DNA from: Rhodococcus pyridinivorans | Lineage (GTDB): Bacteria; Actinomycetota; Actinomycetes; Mycobacteriales; Mycobacteriaceae | Assembly (NCBI RefSeq): GCF_900105195.1 | Contig: NZ_FNRX01000002.1 | Coordinates: 744,001 to 808,000, forward strand | Length of the DNA: 64,000 nt | Reading direction: 5' to 3' | Shown: one piece after another, positions 1-8,791 of the stretch | Position numbering within the stretch: position 1 is the first letter of the stretch | Layout of the letters: each line of letters opens with the position of its first letter | Translations under genes and position numbers: made by a program | The notes under the pieces: model-generated | What the model saw: the letters and a program-made list of their open reading frames with translations, nothing else | Databases searched by the model: none | What the model was told of the DNA's origin: nothing

Positions 1-11
1 AGGAGAGCCGC

Positions 12-1019
12 ATGCCCCGTCCCGACCGCGCCCCGACGCTCAAGGAGATCGCCGAGCGCGCCGGTGTCCACGTCTCGACGGCATCCCGTGTGCTGCGCCA
101 GCCCGAACCGGTCGACGGCTGGTCGGACTCGGCACTACGGGTGCGGGAGGTCGCGGTCGAACTGGGATATCGCCCCAACCTGTGGGCGGCGAGCTTGCGG
201 ACCCGCAAGACCACGACCCTCGGTGTCGTCATGCCCCGACTCACCGACGGCGTGGTCGCCACGACCTACCAGGGCATCGAGGAAGCCGCCACGAAAGCGG
301 GCTACTCGGTACTGCTGTCGAGCCCACCCGACGACCTCGAGGCACAACGTCGCGCCATCGCGCTGCTCGTGGGCCGGCAGGTCGACGGTCTGCTGCTGAG
401 CAGCATGCACCTCCCGGGTGGTCCGTTCGTCGAGTCGCTGGTACTCGGATCGCTGCCCATCCTCGCGGTCACCCGGCACGCCGATGCGGGGTTGCCGTTC
501 GTGGTGGGCGACGACTACCGGGGTGGAGCACTGGCCGCCCGGCACCTTCTCGACCGCGGTTACGACGACCTGGCGATCATCGCCGGCCCCGACCACGCCA
601 GCACCGCCCGCGACCGCCGCGACGGCTTCGTCGACACTCTGAAGGAAGCGTCGGCGCCACTGCCGCCCGAGCGGGTCATGCGGTCGAGCTTCGACGTCGC
701 CGGGGGTGTGGAGGCCGCGCGTGCGCTGCTGGACCGCCCCGACCGTCCCCGCGCGATCTTCGCGGTCAGCGACACCGTCGCCATCGGCATCCTCGGTGTC
801 GCCCGCGACCTCGGTCTGTCCATCCCGGACGATCTCGCCGTGGTCGGCTACAACGACATCCCCGTCGTGGCGCAGCTGCCGGTTCCGCTCACCACCGTGC
901 GATCGCCCGCGCACGATATCGGGGTGACGGCCATCGAGCGGCTCCTCGAACTCGTGCGAAATGGAGAAACGGAATCGACGCGACTTCCCGTCGAACTCGT
1001 GGTGCGCGCCTCGAGCTGA
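12..1019 (+). CDS. LacI family transcriptional regulator
   Basis: A 335-residue DNA-binding repressor of the LacI/GalR type. Residues 9-60 form the helix-turn-helix and hinge helix (TLKEIAERAGVHVSTASRVL). The rest is a periplasmic-binding-protein-like sensor domain with the family's VVGDDYRGG, IFAVSDTVAIGIL and VVGYNDIP segments. It is close to full family length. An AGGAGAG ribosome binding site at bases 1-7 supports the ATG. The gene is convergent with the kinase gene, with a gap of only 6 bases. The target operon probably lies upstream of the window, so the sugar or other effector cannot be inferred. Confidence 0.95.
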   Translation: MPRPDRAPTLKEIAERAGVHVSTASRVLRQPEPVDGWSDSALRVREVAVELGYRPNLWAASLRTRKTTTLGVVMPRLTDGVVATTYQGIEEAATKAGYSVLLSSPPDDLEAQRRAIALLVGRQVDGLLLSSMHLPGGPFVESLVLGSLPILAVTRHADAGLPFVVGDDYRGGALAARHLLDRGYDDLAIIAGPDHASTARDRRDGFVDTLKEASAPLPPERVMRSSFDVAGGVEAARALLDRPDRPRAIFAVSDTVAIGILGVARDLGLSIPDDLAVVGYNDIPVVAQLPVPLTTVRSPAHDIGVTAIERLLELVRNGETESTRLPVELVVRASS

Positions 1020-1025
1020 GCGATC

Positions 1026-2357
1026 TCACCCGTTACCGCGGCCACTGTTCCCGTTGCCGGTGTTCCCGTTCCCATTGCCGTTGTTGCCGTTGTGGTTCCC
1101 GTTGTTCCCCTGCGAGTTTCCGTTTCCGTTACCGTTGTTGTTGCCGGGTCCGCTGTTCCCGCGGGACTCGGGTTCGGACCTCGTGGGCCCGGCATCCACA
1201 GGCGGTGCGACGGGAGTGGTCTCCGGAGCGGGCACGACGGGCGGAACCACGGCGGTCTCGTCCGCTGTGCGCGCCGGGACGACCGTGGATTCGGGGGTCG
1301 CAGGAAGCTCGGTGGTTGCCGGTACCCGCTCGGGCGTCGATGCGGACATGCCCGGCGTCCGCGTCTCCGGTGTGGCCGCCGGCGGGGAAGCGCCCCGCCC
1401 GAATCCGAGTGCGAGACCGCCCACGGCGAGCGCCCCGACCAGCGTCAGACCCGCTGCGACGAGAACTCCACGGGAACGGTCCGTGCCTGCAGTGGTCGTC
1501 GGTCCGCCGATCTCACTCGCCGGAAGGAAGGCTGTCGCAGCGCGGTTTCCGTCGGAATTCTGCAATGCCACGAGCATCTCGTGCGCACTGCCAAACCGGT
1601 CGGAAGGCTCTCGTGCCATGGCCCGTTCGATCACCGCGACGAACCCCGGATGGGCGTCCGGGCGGAGATCGGCGAGTGGCCGCGGACGGTCGTGCGTGAT
1701 GGCCCGTGCCAGCGCGAGGATGTTGTCCTCGGCGAACGGCCTCCGCCCGCACAGGGACTCGTAGCCGACGACCCCGACCGCGTACAGATCGTCCGTCACG
1801 GACGCGGGGTGTCCGGTGATGCGGTCCGGGCTCAGATAGGCGACGGTCCCCACGAGTTCACCGGTGTGGGTGAGGTCGTCGCCGACGCTCTTCGCGATAC
1901 CGAAGTCGGCGACCTTGATCTCGCCGTTCTCTGTGATGAGCACGTTCGCCGGCTTGATGTCCCGGTGGAGGATCCCCGCACCGTGCGCGGCGACGAGCGC
2001 CTCGAGAATTCCGGCGAGCACCGTGCGCACCCGATCGGCGGGTAGGGGTCCGCGGGTGATGTCGTCGGCGAGGGTCCGCCCGGAGAGCCGTTCCATAACG
2101 ATGTAAGGACGTCCGTCGTGTTCACCCGTGTCGTACACGGCGACGATGCGAGGGTGGTTCAGGGCCGCGGCGGCCCGGGCCTCGACTTCGAAACGACGTC
2201 GTACGTCCGGTCTGCTGCAGACCTCCCGTCCGAGCAGTTTGACGGCGACGGGCCGGTGGAGGCGGGTGTCCCAACCGTCGTGGATCTCGCCGCTGCCGCC
2301 CACGCCGAGCAGACCGCTCAGCTCGTAGCGGCCGTCGAGAACTTTGTGGACGGTCAC
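1026..2357 (-). CDS. Membrane serine/threonine protein kinase with Asn/Gly-rich tail
   Basis: A Hanks-type (PknB-like) kinase of 443 residues with a GTG start. Visible motifs are the P-loop GVGGSGEI (18-25), Lys40, the catalytic loop HRDIKPAN (131-138) and DFG (151-153). The usual APE motif reads SPD. A single hydrophobic segment near 298-321 anchors it in the membrane, with the kinase inside. The extracellular part is a Pro/Thr/Glu linker followed by about 45 residues of repeating Asn-Gly with occasional Ser, His, Thr and Gln, and no PASTA domains. The sensor function is therefore unknown. It is convergent with the LacI gene. Confidence 0.93.
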   Translation of the reverse strand: MTVHKVLDGRYELSGLLGVGGSGEIHDGWDTRLHRPVAVKLLGREVCSRPDVRRRFEVEARAAAALNHPRIVAVYDTGEHDGRPYIVMERLSGRTLADDITRGPLPADRVRTVLAGILEALVAAHGAGILHRDIKPANVLITENGEIKVADFGIAKSVGDDLTHTGELVGTVAYLSPDRITGHPASVTDDLYAVGVVGYESLCGRRPFAEDNILALARAITHDRPRPLADLRPDAHPGFVAVIERAMAREPSDRFGSAHEMLVALQNSDGNRAATAFLPASEIGGPTTTAGTDRSRGVLVAAGLTLVGALAVGGLALGFGRGASPPAATPETRTPGMSASTPERVPATTELPATPESTVVPARTADETAVVPPVVPAPETTPVAPPVDAGPTRSEPESRGNSGPGNNNGNGNGNSQGNNGNHNGNNGNGNGNTGNGNSGRGNG

Positions 2358-2515
2358 AGGTCGACGGTAGCCGTTCGAAGGGGGGAGTAAACAGAATGCG
2401 CTGGTGGGAGGATGTGTGCCCGAGCTTCATCCGTGATCTTCACCCGGTGCTCGTAACGCGTTTGTAATTCGTGCCGATCTCATGCCCGGGAGAACCACGC
2501 TGCCGGAGGGTCTGG

Positions 2516-3382
2516 ATGAAGACGATTGTGCGAGCCGGGATCGTCGCCGGCATGGCAGCTGCATCGATGGTGTGGCCGGTGTCCGCGATGAGCGACCCGG
2601 GTAGCGAGCAGGGCATCCGATACGTCGCGCTCGGTGACTCGCGTGCCGCCGGACCCTACCTCGACGCAGCGGCGATGCTCAGCGGATGTGCCCGCGCGGA
2701 TGCGGGATATCCGAACCTCGTCGCGGGTTCGCTTCAGACCGTCAGCTTCGCCAACGTCGCGTGTTCGGGTGCACGCACCGAGCACATCACGTCCGTCCCG
2801 CAGCAGACGTCGACCGGATCGGTCCCGCCGCAGATCGATTCGCTCCCTCCGGACACGAATCTCGTCACGCTGAGCATCGGCGGCAACGATGTCGGCTGGG
2901 CGGGGCTCGTCTCGGCCTGTTACACCGAGCTTCCGGGCGGCGATGCGCACTGCCGCACCGATCCGGGCACCACGTCGCGCATGGACACCGCCCTGAGTGC
3001 ACTCGGACCGAAGCTCACCGCGACACTCACCGCCGTCCAGCAACGCGCACCACGCGCACGGGTTTTGCTGGTCGGGCACGGCGGTGTTTTCGGCAACCGG
3101 GGTTGCTGGCCCAACATCCCCACCAGCGATGCCGACGCCTCCTTCGTGACGAACTTCTTCGTGCGGATGAACCGAGTACTCGCCCGCTCCGCCGGCGAGG
3201 CCGGTGCCGAGTTCGTCGACGTCATGGCGGGATCGGAAGGACACGACGCGTGTGCGCCCTCCGAGCAGCGCTTCTACGAGGGACGGCAGTCGCTGTCGCT
3301 GGCGAAGGCACTGCACCCCACCGCTGCGGGGATGCGGCACATGGCGCAGCGGGTGACGAACGTTTGGTACCAGCGAGGCTAG
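2516..3382 (+). CDS. Secreted SGNH/GDSL-type hydrolase (lipase/esterase)
   Basis: A predicted exported esterase of 288 residues. The chosen ATG (2516) has a GGAGG site 7 bases upstream and gives a clean signal peptide (MKTIVRAGIVAGMAAASM, cleavage after VSA). A start 45 bases earlier would bury it. SGNH blocks follow: block I is YVALGDSRAAGPYL, with nucleophile Ser in GDS. Block III is LSIGGNDVGW. Block V, near the C terminus, is ALHPTAAGMRHMAQ with catalytic His. Six or more Cys residues suggest disulfides. It resembles the actinobacterial Rv0518/SCO-type lipases. Substrate unknown. Confidence 0.9.
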   Translation: MKTIVRAGIVAGMAAASMVWPVSAMSDPGSEQGIRYVALGDSRAAGPYLDAAAMLSGCARADAGYPNLVAGSLQTVSFANVACSGARTEHITSVPQQTSTGSVPPQIDSLPPDTNLVTLSIGGNDVGWAGLVSACYTELPGGDAHCRTDPGTTSRMDTALSALGPKLTATLTAVQQRAPRARVLLVGHGGVFGNRGCWPNIPTSDADASFVTNFFVRMNRVLARSAGEAGAEFVDVMAGSEGHDACAPSEQRFYEGRQSLSLAKALHPTAAGMRHMAQRVTNVWYQRG

Positions 3383-3502
3383 GAACCGACGACCAGCGAC
3401 GTTTCGTTCGCGACACTCGCCGGACACGACAGCGAAAAAGTGGAATGCTGCACTCCACTGCGTGCTCACATCCGTCGAACCGGTCCTGCGCGGGAGGCCT
3501 CG

Positions 3503-4915
3503 ATGACGATCTACCGACAACAGCTCGGCGGAACCGGTTACGTCTTCGACGGCCTCGTCGATCTGCTCGGCAAAGCATCCCCGCGCCGCTCGGGCGATGA
3601 ACTCGCCGGATGCGCCGCCACCTCGGACGCCGAACGCGCCGCGGCACAGCTGGCCCTCGCCGACCTCCCGCTGACCACCTTCCTCACCGAGGCAGTCGTC
3701 CCGTACGAGACCGACGAGGTCACCAGGCTGATCGTCGACACCCACGACGCGACGGCCTTCGCGCCGGTCTCGCACATGACCGTCGGGGAACTGCGCGACC
3801 ACCTCCTGGAGGTCGCGGCCCGACCGGACTCCGCCGACGTGCTCGCGGCACTCGCGCCGGGACTCACCCCGGAGACGGTCGCGGCGACCAGCAAGATCAT
3901 GCGCAATCAAGACCTCATCGCGGTCTCCCGCGCTGCGACGGTGACCAGCGCGTTCCGCACGACCATCGGATTGCCCGGGCGGCTCGCGACGCGCCTGCAA
4001 CCGAACCATCCCGTCGACGACCCGCGTGGGGTCGCCGCGTCCGTCCTCGACGGCCTGCTGATGGGATGCGGCGACGCGGTCGTCGGCATCAATCCGGCGA
4101 GCGACTCGCCGCACGCCGTGTCCGACCTGCTGCACCTGCTCGACGAGATCCGGCAGCGATTCGAGATCCCCACCCAGTCGTGCGTGCTCACCCACGTCAC
4201 CACCACGATCGATCTGATCGAGAAGGACGCACCCGTCGACCTGGTGTTCCAGTCCGTTGCCGGCACCGAGGGCGCCAACCGCAGCTTCGGGGTGGACCTC
4301 GCAGTGCTGCGGGAGGGCAACGAGGCCGGCAGGTCGCTGCGACGGGGGACCGTCGGCAACAACGTCATGTACTTCGAGACCGGGCAGGGTTCGGCGTTGT
4401 CGTCGGGAACCCATTTCGGAACCGGTGGCAGGCCGGTGGATCAGCAGACCCTCGAAGCGCGCGCGTATGCCGTTGCGCGCGAGTTCGAACCGCTGCTCGT
4501 CAACACCGTCGTCGGGTTCATCGGACCGGAATACCTGTACGACGGCAAACAGATCATCCGCGCGGGTCTCGAAGACCAGTTCTGCGGCAAACTCCTCGGC
4601 CTGCCTATGGGTGTGGACGTCTGCTACACCAATCATGCCGAGGCCGATCAGGACGACATGGACACCCTGCTGACCCTGTTGGCCGTTGCCGGAACAGCAT
4701 TCGTGATCACCGTGCCGGGTGCCGACGACGTGATGCTCGGCTATCAATCGCTGTCGTTCCACGACGCGCTGTACGTGCGGGAGGCCGCCGACCTGCGGCC
4801 GGCACCGGAGTTCGAGGACTGGCTACGCAGGCAGGGGATGGCGGACGATATCGGTCGCATCCTGCCGGTGGACGTCGGCGCCTCCCCTCTGCGCGCACTC
4901 GGAGGTGCCTTGTGA
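3503..4915 (+). CDS. eutB: Ethanolamine ammonia-lyase large subunit
   Basis: The catalytic subunit of adenosylcobalamin-dependent ethanolamine ammonia-lyase, which converts ethanolamine to acetaldehyde and ammonia. It is 470 residues, close to the family's roughly 455. The start MTIYRQQLGG is preceded by a GGGAGG site; an upstream ATG at 3440 would add 21 unconserved residues. Conserved stretches include SKIMRNQDLI, QSVAGTEGANRSFG, MYFETGQGSALSSGTHFG and CYTNHAEADQDD. The stop overlaps the eutC GTG (GTGA), so the two subunits are translationally coupled. No permease, aldehyde dehydrogenase, reactivase or microcompartment gene is adjacent. Confidence 0.97.
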   Translation: MTIYRQQLGGTGYVFDGLVDLLGKASPRRSGDELAGCAATSDAERAAAQLALADLPLTTFLTEAVVPYETDEVTRLIVDTHDATAFAPVSHMTVGELRDHLLEVAARPDSADVLAALAPGLTPETVAATSKIMRNQDLIAVSRAATVTSAFRTTIGLPGRLATRLQPNHPVDDPRGVAASVLDGLLMGCGDAVVGINPASDSPHAVSDLLHLLDEIRQRFEIPTQSCVLTHVTTTIDLIEKDAPVDLVFQSVAGTEGANRSFGVDLAVLREGNEAGRSLRRGTVGNNVMYFETGQGSALSSGTHFGTGGRPVDQQTLEARAYAVAREFEPLLVNTVVGFIGPEYLYDGKQIIRAGLEDQFCGKLLGLPMGVDVCYTNHAEADQDDMDTLLTLLAVAGTAFVITVPGADDVMLGYQSLSFHDALYVREAADLRPAPEFEDWLRRQGMADDIGRILPVDVGASPLRALGGAL

Positions 4916-5676
4916 GCGACCTGTGGGACGAATTGCGCCGGAACACCCAGGCACGGATCGGCCTGGGACGCACCGGGAACAGCATCCCGACGCGCCGTCA
5001 TCTGGAATTCGTGGCGGCCCATGCCGAGGCGCGCGACGCCGTGCACGTCCCGCTCGATGTGCATTCCTTGGCTCAGCGGGTTCGTGATCTCGGGCTCGGT
5101 GAGCAGTTGATCGTGGAAAGCGCAGCAGGAGATCGCAGTACGTATCTGCGTCGCCCCGACCTCGGCCGGCAGCTCGCCGAGGGGACCACGCTGCCGCGCA
5201 TGGAGGCCGATCTCGGTATCGCGCTGTGCGACGGGTTGTCGTCCACCGCTCTCGACGCCCACGGACCCGATCTGCTCGCGGCGATCGTCGCTGCCCTGCC
5301 CGGGTTGACCGTGGCGTCACCGGTGATCGCGACGCAGGCCCGCGTCGCGCTGGGCGACCATATCGGTGAGCGGCTCGGCGTCACGACGATGCTCGTGATC
5401 ATCGGCGAACGGCCCGGCCTGTCGGTGGCCGACAGTGTCGGCGTGTACCTGACGCACCACCCGACGCCGGGACGCAGTGACGCCGAACGCAACTGCGTGT
5501 CGAATATCCACCCGCCCGGCGGGATGACCTACGAGCACGCGGCGCGCGTCGTCGCGGCCCTCGTGAACGGGGCGCGGCAGTTGGGGGCCTCGGGGGTGGC
5601 GTTGAAGGACACCTCGCGGGATCCCGCACTCACCGACCCCGACAGCGGAGCGCGAAACGGTCAGCAGAGCGCGTAA
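4912..5676 (+). CDS. eutC: Ethanolamine ammonia-lyase small subunit
   Basis: The 254-residue cobalamin-binding small subunit partner of EutB. The GTG at 4912 overlaps the eutB stop by four bases, and GGAGG lies just upstream inside eutB. Recognisable family segments are ARIGLGRTGNSIPTRRHLEF, LGERPGLSVADSVGVYLTHH and NCVSNIHPPGGMTYEHA, the last near the C terminus as is usual for EutC. The in-frame open region upstream (from 3610) is only the antiframe of eutB. With eutB this makes a two-gene catabolic unit. A strong inverted repeat at 5832-5877 lies downstream. Confidence 0.96.
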   Translation: MSDLWDELRRNTQARIGLGRTGNSIPTRRHLEFVAAHAEARDAVHVPLDVHSLAQRVRDLGLGEQLIVESAAGDRSTYLRRPDLGRQLAEGTTLPRMEADLGIALCDGLSSTALDAHGPDLLAAIVAALPGLTVASPVIATQARVALGDHIGERLGVTTMLVIIGERPGLSVADSVGVYLTHHPTPGRSDAERNCVSNIHPPGGMTYEHAARVVAALVNGARQLGASGVALKDTSRDPALTDPDSGARNGQQSA

Positions 5677-5831
5677 TAGCGCGCACCTATGACCACTTCG
5701 CACTCTGCTGCCCTCGGTCGAGGGCGGAGGATTGCGCCGTTGTGTGCAGATTGCCAGGGTACATCTCACTCGTCCCACTGCCTATGTTGCTGTGCCCGAG
5801 CAAGCTTTTCGAGAGGTAGACAACCTGAAGA

Positions 5832-5877
5832 TGAGGCTCACAACCCTGCTGGTCGACCATCTGGGTTGTGAGCCTCA
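5832..5877. terminator. Bidirectional stem-loop between eutC and the membrane-protein locus
   Basis: A perfect 15-base inverted repeat: arm TGAGGCTCACAACCC at 5832-5846 and its complement at 5863-5877, with a 16-base loop. It sits between convergent genes, 155 bases after eutC and 5 bases beyond the stop on the minus strand. A T-tract is lacking, as is common in high-GC actinobacteria. It may terminate both units. The 5677-5831 interval otherwise shows nothing recognisable. Confidence 0.7.
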
Positions 5878-5881
5878 CCTT

Positions 5882-6341
5882 TCAGTTGCGAACCTCGCTC
5901 CCGGGAGGGATGCCATCGCGATTGCGGGGTTTCTTCGCGACGGTCGTCGACGTCAGGAACAGGATTGCCGACGAGATCACCACCAACCACAATCCCCAGC
6001 CGATCTGGACGCCGATAGTCTCTCCGAAGAACTCGGCAGTGTGCGACGAGACGTCCATGATGTCGTAGATCGCGATACCCAGGCAGATCACACTCGCGGC
6101 GGGTGCGACCCACCGAACAACGGTCCCGCCGGCCGACCCCCCGGGAGAACAGTGTGAACATCGCGACGGCAGACAGTACGCCCAGGATCAAAGTGATCAT
6201 GCCGTCCCCCTCGAGGCCGTTCTTGGTGAAGGCCATGAAGCTTGCCCAGGGGCCGATGCTGCCGAGCATGATGCCGACGCTTGCGGCGAGCGACGCGATC
6301 AGATGTGCGTTGTAGCGCTGGTCGAAATCTCGAGTACTCAT
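5882..6341 (-). pseudogene. Small four-helix membrane protein, frameshifted
   Basis: The gene starts with AGGAG and ATG (MSTRDFDQRYNAHLIASLAA) and reads well to residue about 67 (AVAMFTLFSRG). It then loses its hydrophobic character. Downstream, another frame continues the protein with ICLGIAIYDIMDVSSHTAEF and a last helix WGLWLVVISSAILFL, ending in a basic tail (KKPRNRDG). Removing one base from a run of six Gs (C6 on the plus strand, 6137-6142) joins the halves as ...LFSRGSAGGTVVRWVAPA..., giving about 152 residues with four membrane segments. Either a recent mutation or a sequencing error in the homopolymer. Function unknown. Confidence 0.75.
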
Positions 6342-6378
6342 TGGGTCTCCTATTTGCGATTCGTGGAACTTGTTCGGG

Positions 6379-7023
6379 TCAAGCGGTTTCGGGAAGCGGG
6401 TTCTTCAACGAAGCGACGATGTTGTTCGCGATCGTCGACGCCACCTCCGGCGAAACGTTCGCGTCGTGGCAGCGCCTCGCCGCGACCGCCAGCCGATCGG
6501 CGACCTCGTTGAGCGGGTGTCCACTGTGCCCGCGCACCCACGAGAACTCGACAGTGCGACCCTTGATCCGATTCCGGATGCGCTCCACGACGTCCGCGAT
6601 CTCGGGACGGCCCTCGTAAGTGCCCTCGATGCAGGCGAGGGCAAGCCGGCTGTCGGTGAGGATGTGCAACTTGCGGTGCATGAAGCGAGCGATTGCCATG
6701 TCGATCGCGAGCAATTCGCCCTCGAGGATCGAGCGGGCGTCGCAGGCCATCCGCATGTGATGTGCACCGGCGTTCGATACGCAGCCGAGTCCGGTGCCGC
6801 GACGATTGCGGGCCTTCGATGCGTCGGTCGCGACCACCAGCGGCGGGCGCGCTTCGAGTGCCGCCTCGCGGCGTGCTTCGTCCGCTGCGAGCAGGGCCGC
6901 GACGTGTGCCCCGATGGTGTCGGATGCGCGAGTGAGAAGCACGCCGAACGGGCCGAAGGCCGTGTCGACGAACTGTGCGGCCGGGAACGACTCGGCGACG
7001 TTCTTCAAGGTGCGACGCAACAC
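6379..7023 (-). CDS. RNase H family protein
   Basis: A 214-residue protein whose residues 60-185 form an RNase HI-type fold. The acidic catalytic set is visible: Asp67 (VVATDASKA), Glu103 (EGELLAIDMAI), Asp124 (ILTDSRLAL) and Asp176 in the segment WVRGHSGHPLNEVADRLA, with the conserved His. The first 60 residues are an extra N-terminal region with no recognised domain. It should hydrolyse RNA in RNA-DNA hybrids. The GTG start has no convincing ribosome binding site, so the exact start is uncertain. A short tandem repeat (7063-7094) lies upstream. Confidence 0.88.
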   Translation of the reverse strand: MLRRTLKNVAESFPAAQFVDTAFGPFGVLLTRASDTIGAHVAALLAADEARREAALEARPPLVVATDASKARNRRGTGLGCVSNAGAHHMRMACDARSILEGELLAIDMAIARFMHRKLHILTDSRLALACIEGTYEGRPEIADVVERIRNRIKGRTVEFSWVRGHSGHPLNEVADRLAVAARRCHDANVSPEVASTIANNIVASLKNPLPETA

Positions 7024-7062
7024 GCCGTCGGAGATGTGGACCCGGGCGGGTGAGGTCTGCGC

Positions 7063-7094
7063 CGCCGGACCGCCGGACCGCCGGACCGCCGGAC
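7063..7094. repeat. Short tandem repeat CGCCGGAC x4
   Basis: Four perfect head-to-tail copies of the 8-mer CGCCGGAC fill 7063-7094, with a partial copy after them. They lie about 40 bases upstream of the RNase H start. This may be a promoter-region microsatellite. Confidence 0.85.
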
Positions 7095-7290
7095 CGTCGC
7101 ACCAGCGCTACCAAGCTCGTTATCGAGCAGATGGAGGCCATCGCACCCACCATGGCCGCATGACCTCCATCAACGGCCTCCCGTAACGACGAGGGGCGGT
7201 ACTCCGACACCAGTTCAGGAGGGCACTCAGCGCGTGTGCGGTCGGGAAAGCAGCGGCACGCGGGGCCTGGTGTCGGGTTGAAGGAGAAAC

Positions 7291-8076
7291 ATGAAGTTCG
7301 TCGTCCCCTACCTGCGCGTCGTAGCGGGGATGTTCGCCGCCATCACGCTGTGGCTGGCGATCGTGGAAGTAGTCAACGGCAACTTTGCCGACGCGATCCT
7401 GTTCGTGGCATTCGCGGCCGGCCTGGGATATCTCGCGATCGGCAAGCCTCTGCGCGACCGCCGCAAGCGGATCAAGGCCGAACAGGACGCGATCGCCGCC
7501 CGCGCCGAAGCCGGTCACCGCGCATTCCTGGCGGGGGACGTGCGGGCCGCGATGGCGCCGCCGCCTGCGCCGCCGAAGCCTGCGAGGATCCGCCGCGGAG
7601 TCGTTATCGCCGCTGCCGTTGCCGGGCTGCTCGTCTTCATGGGCATCATCAACGACATCTCGGACGGGCTGGACTCGCCCACGAAGGACGACGCGAGCAC
7701 CACCCCGCAACCCACTCCTCGTGCCGCTGCACCGACGACCACCACGCCATCGACGACGTCGGCTGCCACTACGGCGCGGACCGTCGCTCCGGAGACCGCT
7801 CCCGCAACGAGGATTTCCACCACGCAGGTCGCTGCTGTGGCGTCCGTTGCCGTGATGCCGAACGTCGTGTGCATGGATCTCCAAGCGGCACAGGACATTA
7901 TCCAGGCCGCCGGCGTTTTCTATTCCACGAGCGTCGACGCGACCGGTCAGGGACGCGCACAGGTGTGGGACAGGAACTGGGTCGTCGTCGACCAGACTCC
8001 TTCGGTGGGAGCATCGATCGGTGAAGGCGACCCAGTGCTGTCGGTTCTGAAAGAGGACGAGTTCAGCGGTTGTTAG
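7291..8076 (+). CDS. Membrane protein with C-terminal PASTA-like domain
   Basis: A 261-residue protein with a GAAGGAG site ahead of its ATG. Two hydrophobic segments (about 5-30 and 33-52) are followed by a basic/Ala-rich cytoplasmic stretch. A third membrane segment (RRGVVIAAAVAGLLVFMGII) is followed by a Thr/Pro/Ala-rich linker of about 60 residues. The last 65 residues (MPNVVCMDLQAAQDIIQAAG ... VVVDQTPSVGASIGEGDPV) match the PASTA pattern seen in PknB and penicillin-binding proteins, with VDQTPSVG like the usual VxxQxPxxG. The domain probably faces the cell wall. Partner unknown. Confidence 0.85.
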   Translation: MKFVVPYLRVVAGMFAAITLWLAIVEVVNGNFADAILFVAFAAGLGYLAIGKPLRDRRKRIKAEQDAIAARAEAGHRAFLAGDVRAAMAPPPAPPKPARIRRGVVIAAAVAGLLVFMGIINDISDGLDSPTKDDASTTPQPTPRAAAPTTTTPSTTSAATTARTVAPETAPATRISTTQVAAVASVAVMPNVVCMDLQAAQDIIQAAGVFYSTSVDATGQGRAQVWDRNWVVVDQTPSVGASIGEGDPVLSVLKEDEFSGC

Positions 8077-8419
8077 GCCATCGGTTGCTCCGTGCGGGAG
8101 AGATCCTCGGTGGCGGTGTTCGACGGATGCCGGCCGCCCCTCGGGAATCCCACCGATCCCGGCCGTAGGGCCTCGACCCCGCAGGCCCGCCATCGCGGCC
8201 TTCAGTCCGAGACCCTTGATCGTCGAGGCGATCCGACCGGAATAGGCCCGTTCCTTCGGGGTGTCGTCCCGCTCGCGGAACTGAACGACGCCGGTCACGT
8301 CGGCCCCTCCCGTAGACCCGTGCTCCGATCACAGTACTCCACCCGGGGTTCGCGCAACGAGGATGAATTCGATCGGGAACGAATCGGGCGCCCTGCGGGC
8401 GGCTGCCCTCGACCGATCG

Positions 8420-8640
8420 GAGACCCTTCGGGTCCCTGAGTCGTCGTCCCCTTCCCCAAGGCTGCCCGGTCGCCATGCCCCGATAGACCGTCTCGGCCAG
8501 CACGGATAGCCCCACGTCGCGGAGGACGTGCGGCTCGCACTGGACCCGGTCGTTCGTGTCGACCCGCACGATCGGGTGCTCCACCACCAGCTGTGGAGAC
8601 GAGGGATACTGGTGCCCAGTCGGTTTCGAGACAGGGAACG
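8420..8640 (-). pseudogene. Unidentified gene remnant
   Basis: The minus-strand frame through 8587 shows about 60 codons of high-GC3, protein-like sequence (QYPSSPQLVVEHPIVRVDTN, DVGLSVLAETVYRGMATGQP). It is followed by low-complexity Arg/Gly/Pro translation typical of a wrong frame. It has no good start and no family match that I can name. It looks like the leftover of a larger gene. Boundaries are approximate. Confidence 0.35.
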
Positions 8641-8761
8641 ACCCCGGCTCGCAGCGTCGGCGCGCTGACGTCGGACTGTGGGAGACGAGCGACGAGCTGC
8701 GTCGACGCGCCTCGGCTACCGGAACGGCCCTCGTGCGCGACGATGCAGGTGAAACGCCTCG

Positions 8762-8791
8762 AGCCCTCCGATCACGGTGGATCGGAGGGCT
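8762..8791. terminator. Perfect 12-bp stem-loop
   Basis: Arms AGCCCTCCGATC (8762-8773) and GATCGGAGGGCT (8780-8791) enclose a 6-base loop ACGGTG. It is strong enough to act as a transcription terminator, although no intact gene ends next to it. It may have belonged to the decayed gene region. Confidence 0.6.

Noticed and set aside
3383..3502. Cobalamin riboswitch ahead of eutB
   Set aside because: The gap is only 120 bases and no B12-box-like conserved core was seen.
2480..4762. 760-codon open frame on the minus strand opposite the esterase and eutB
   Set aside because: It is the antisense of two clearly real genes, is Arg/His/Gly-rich and has no start signal or domain.
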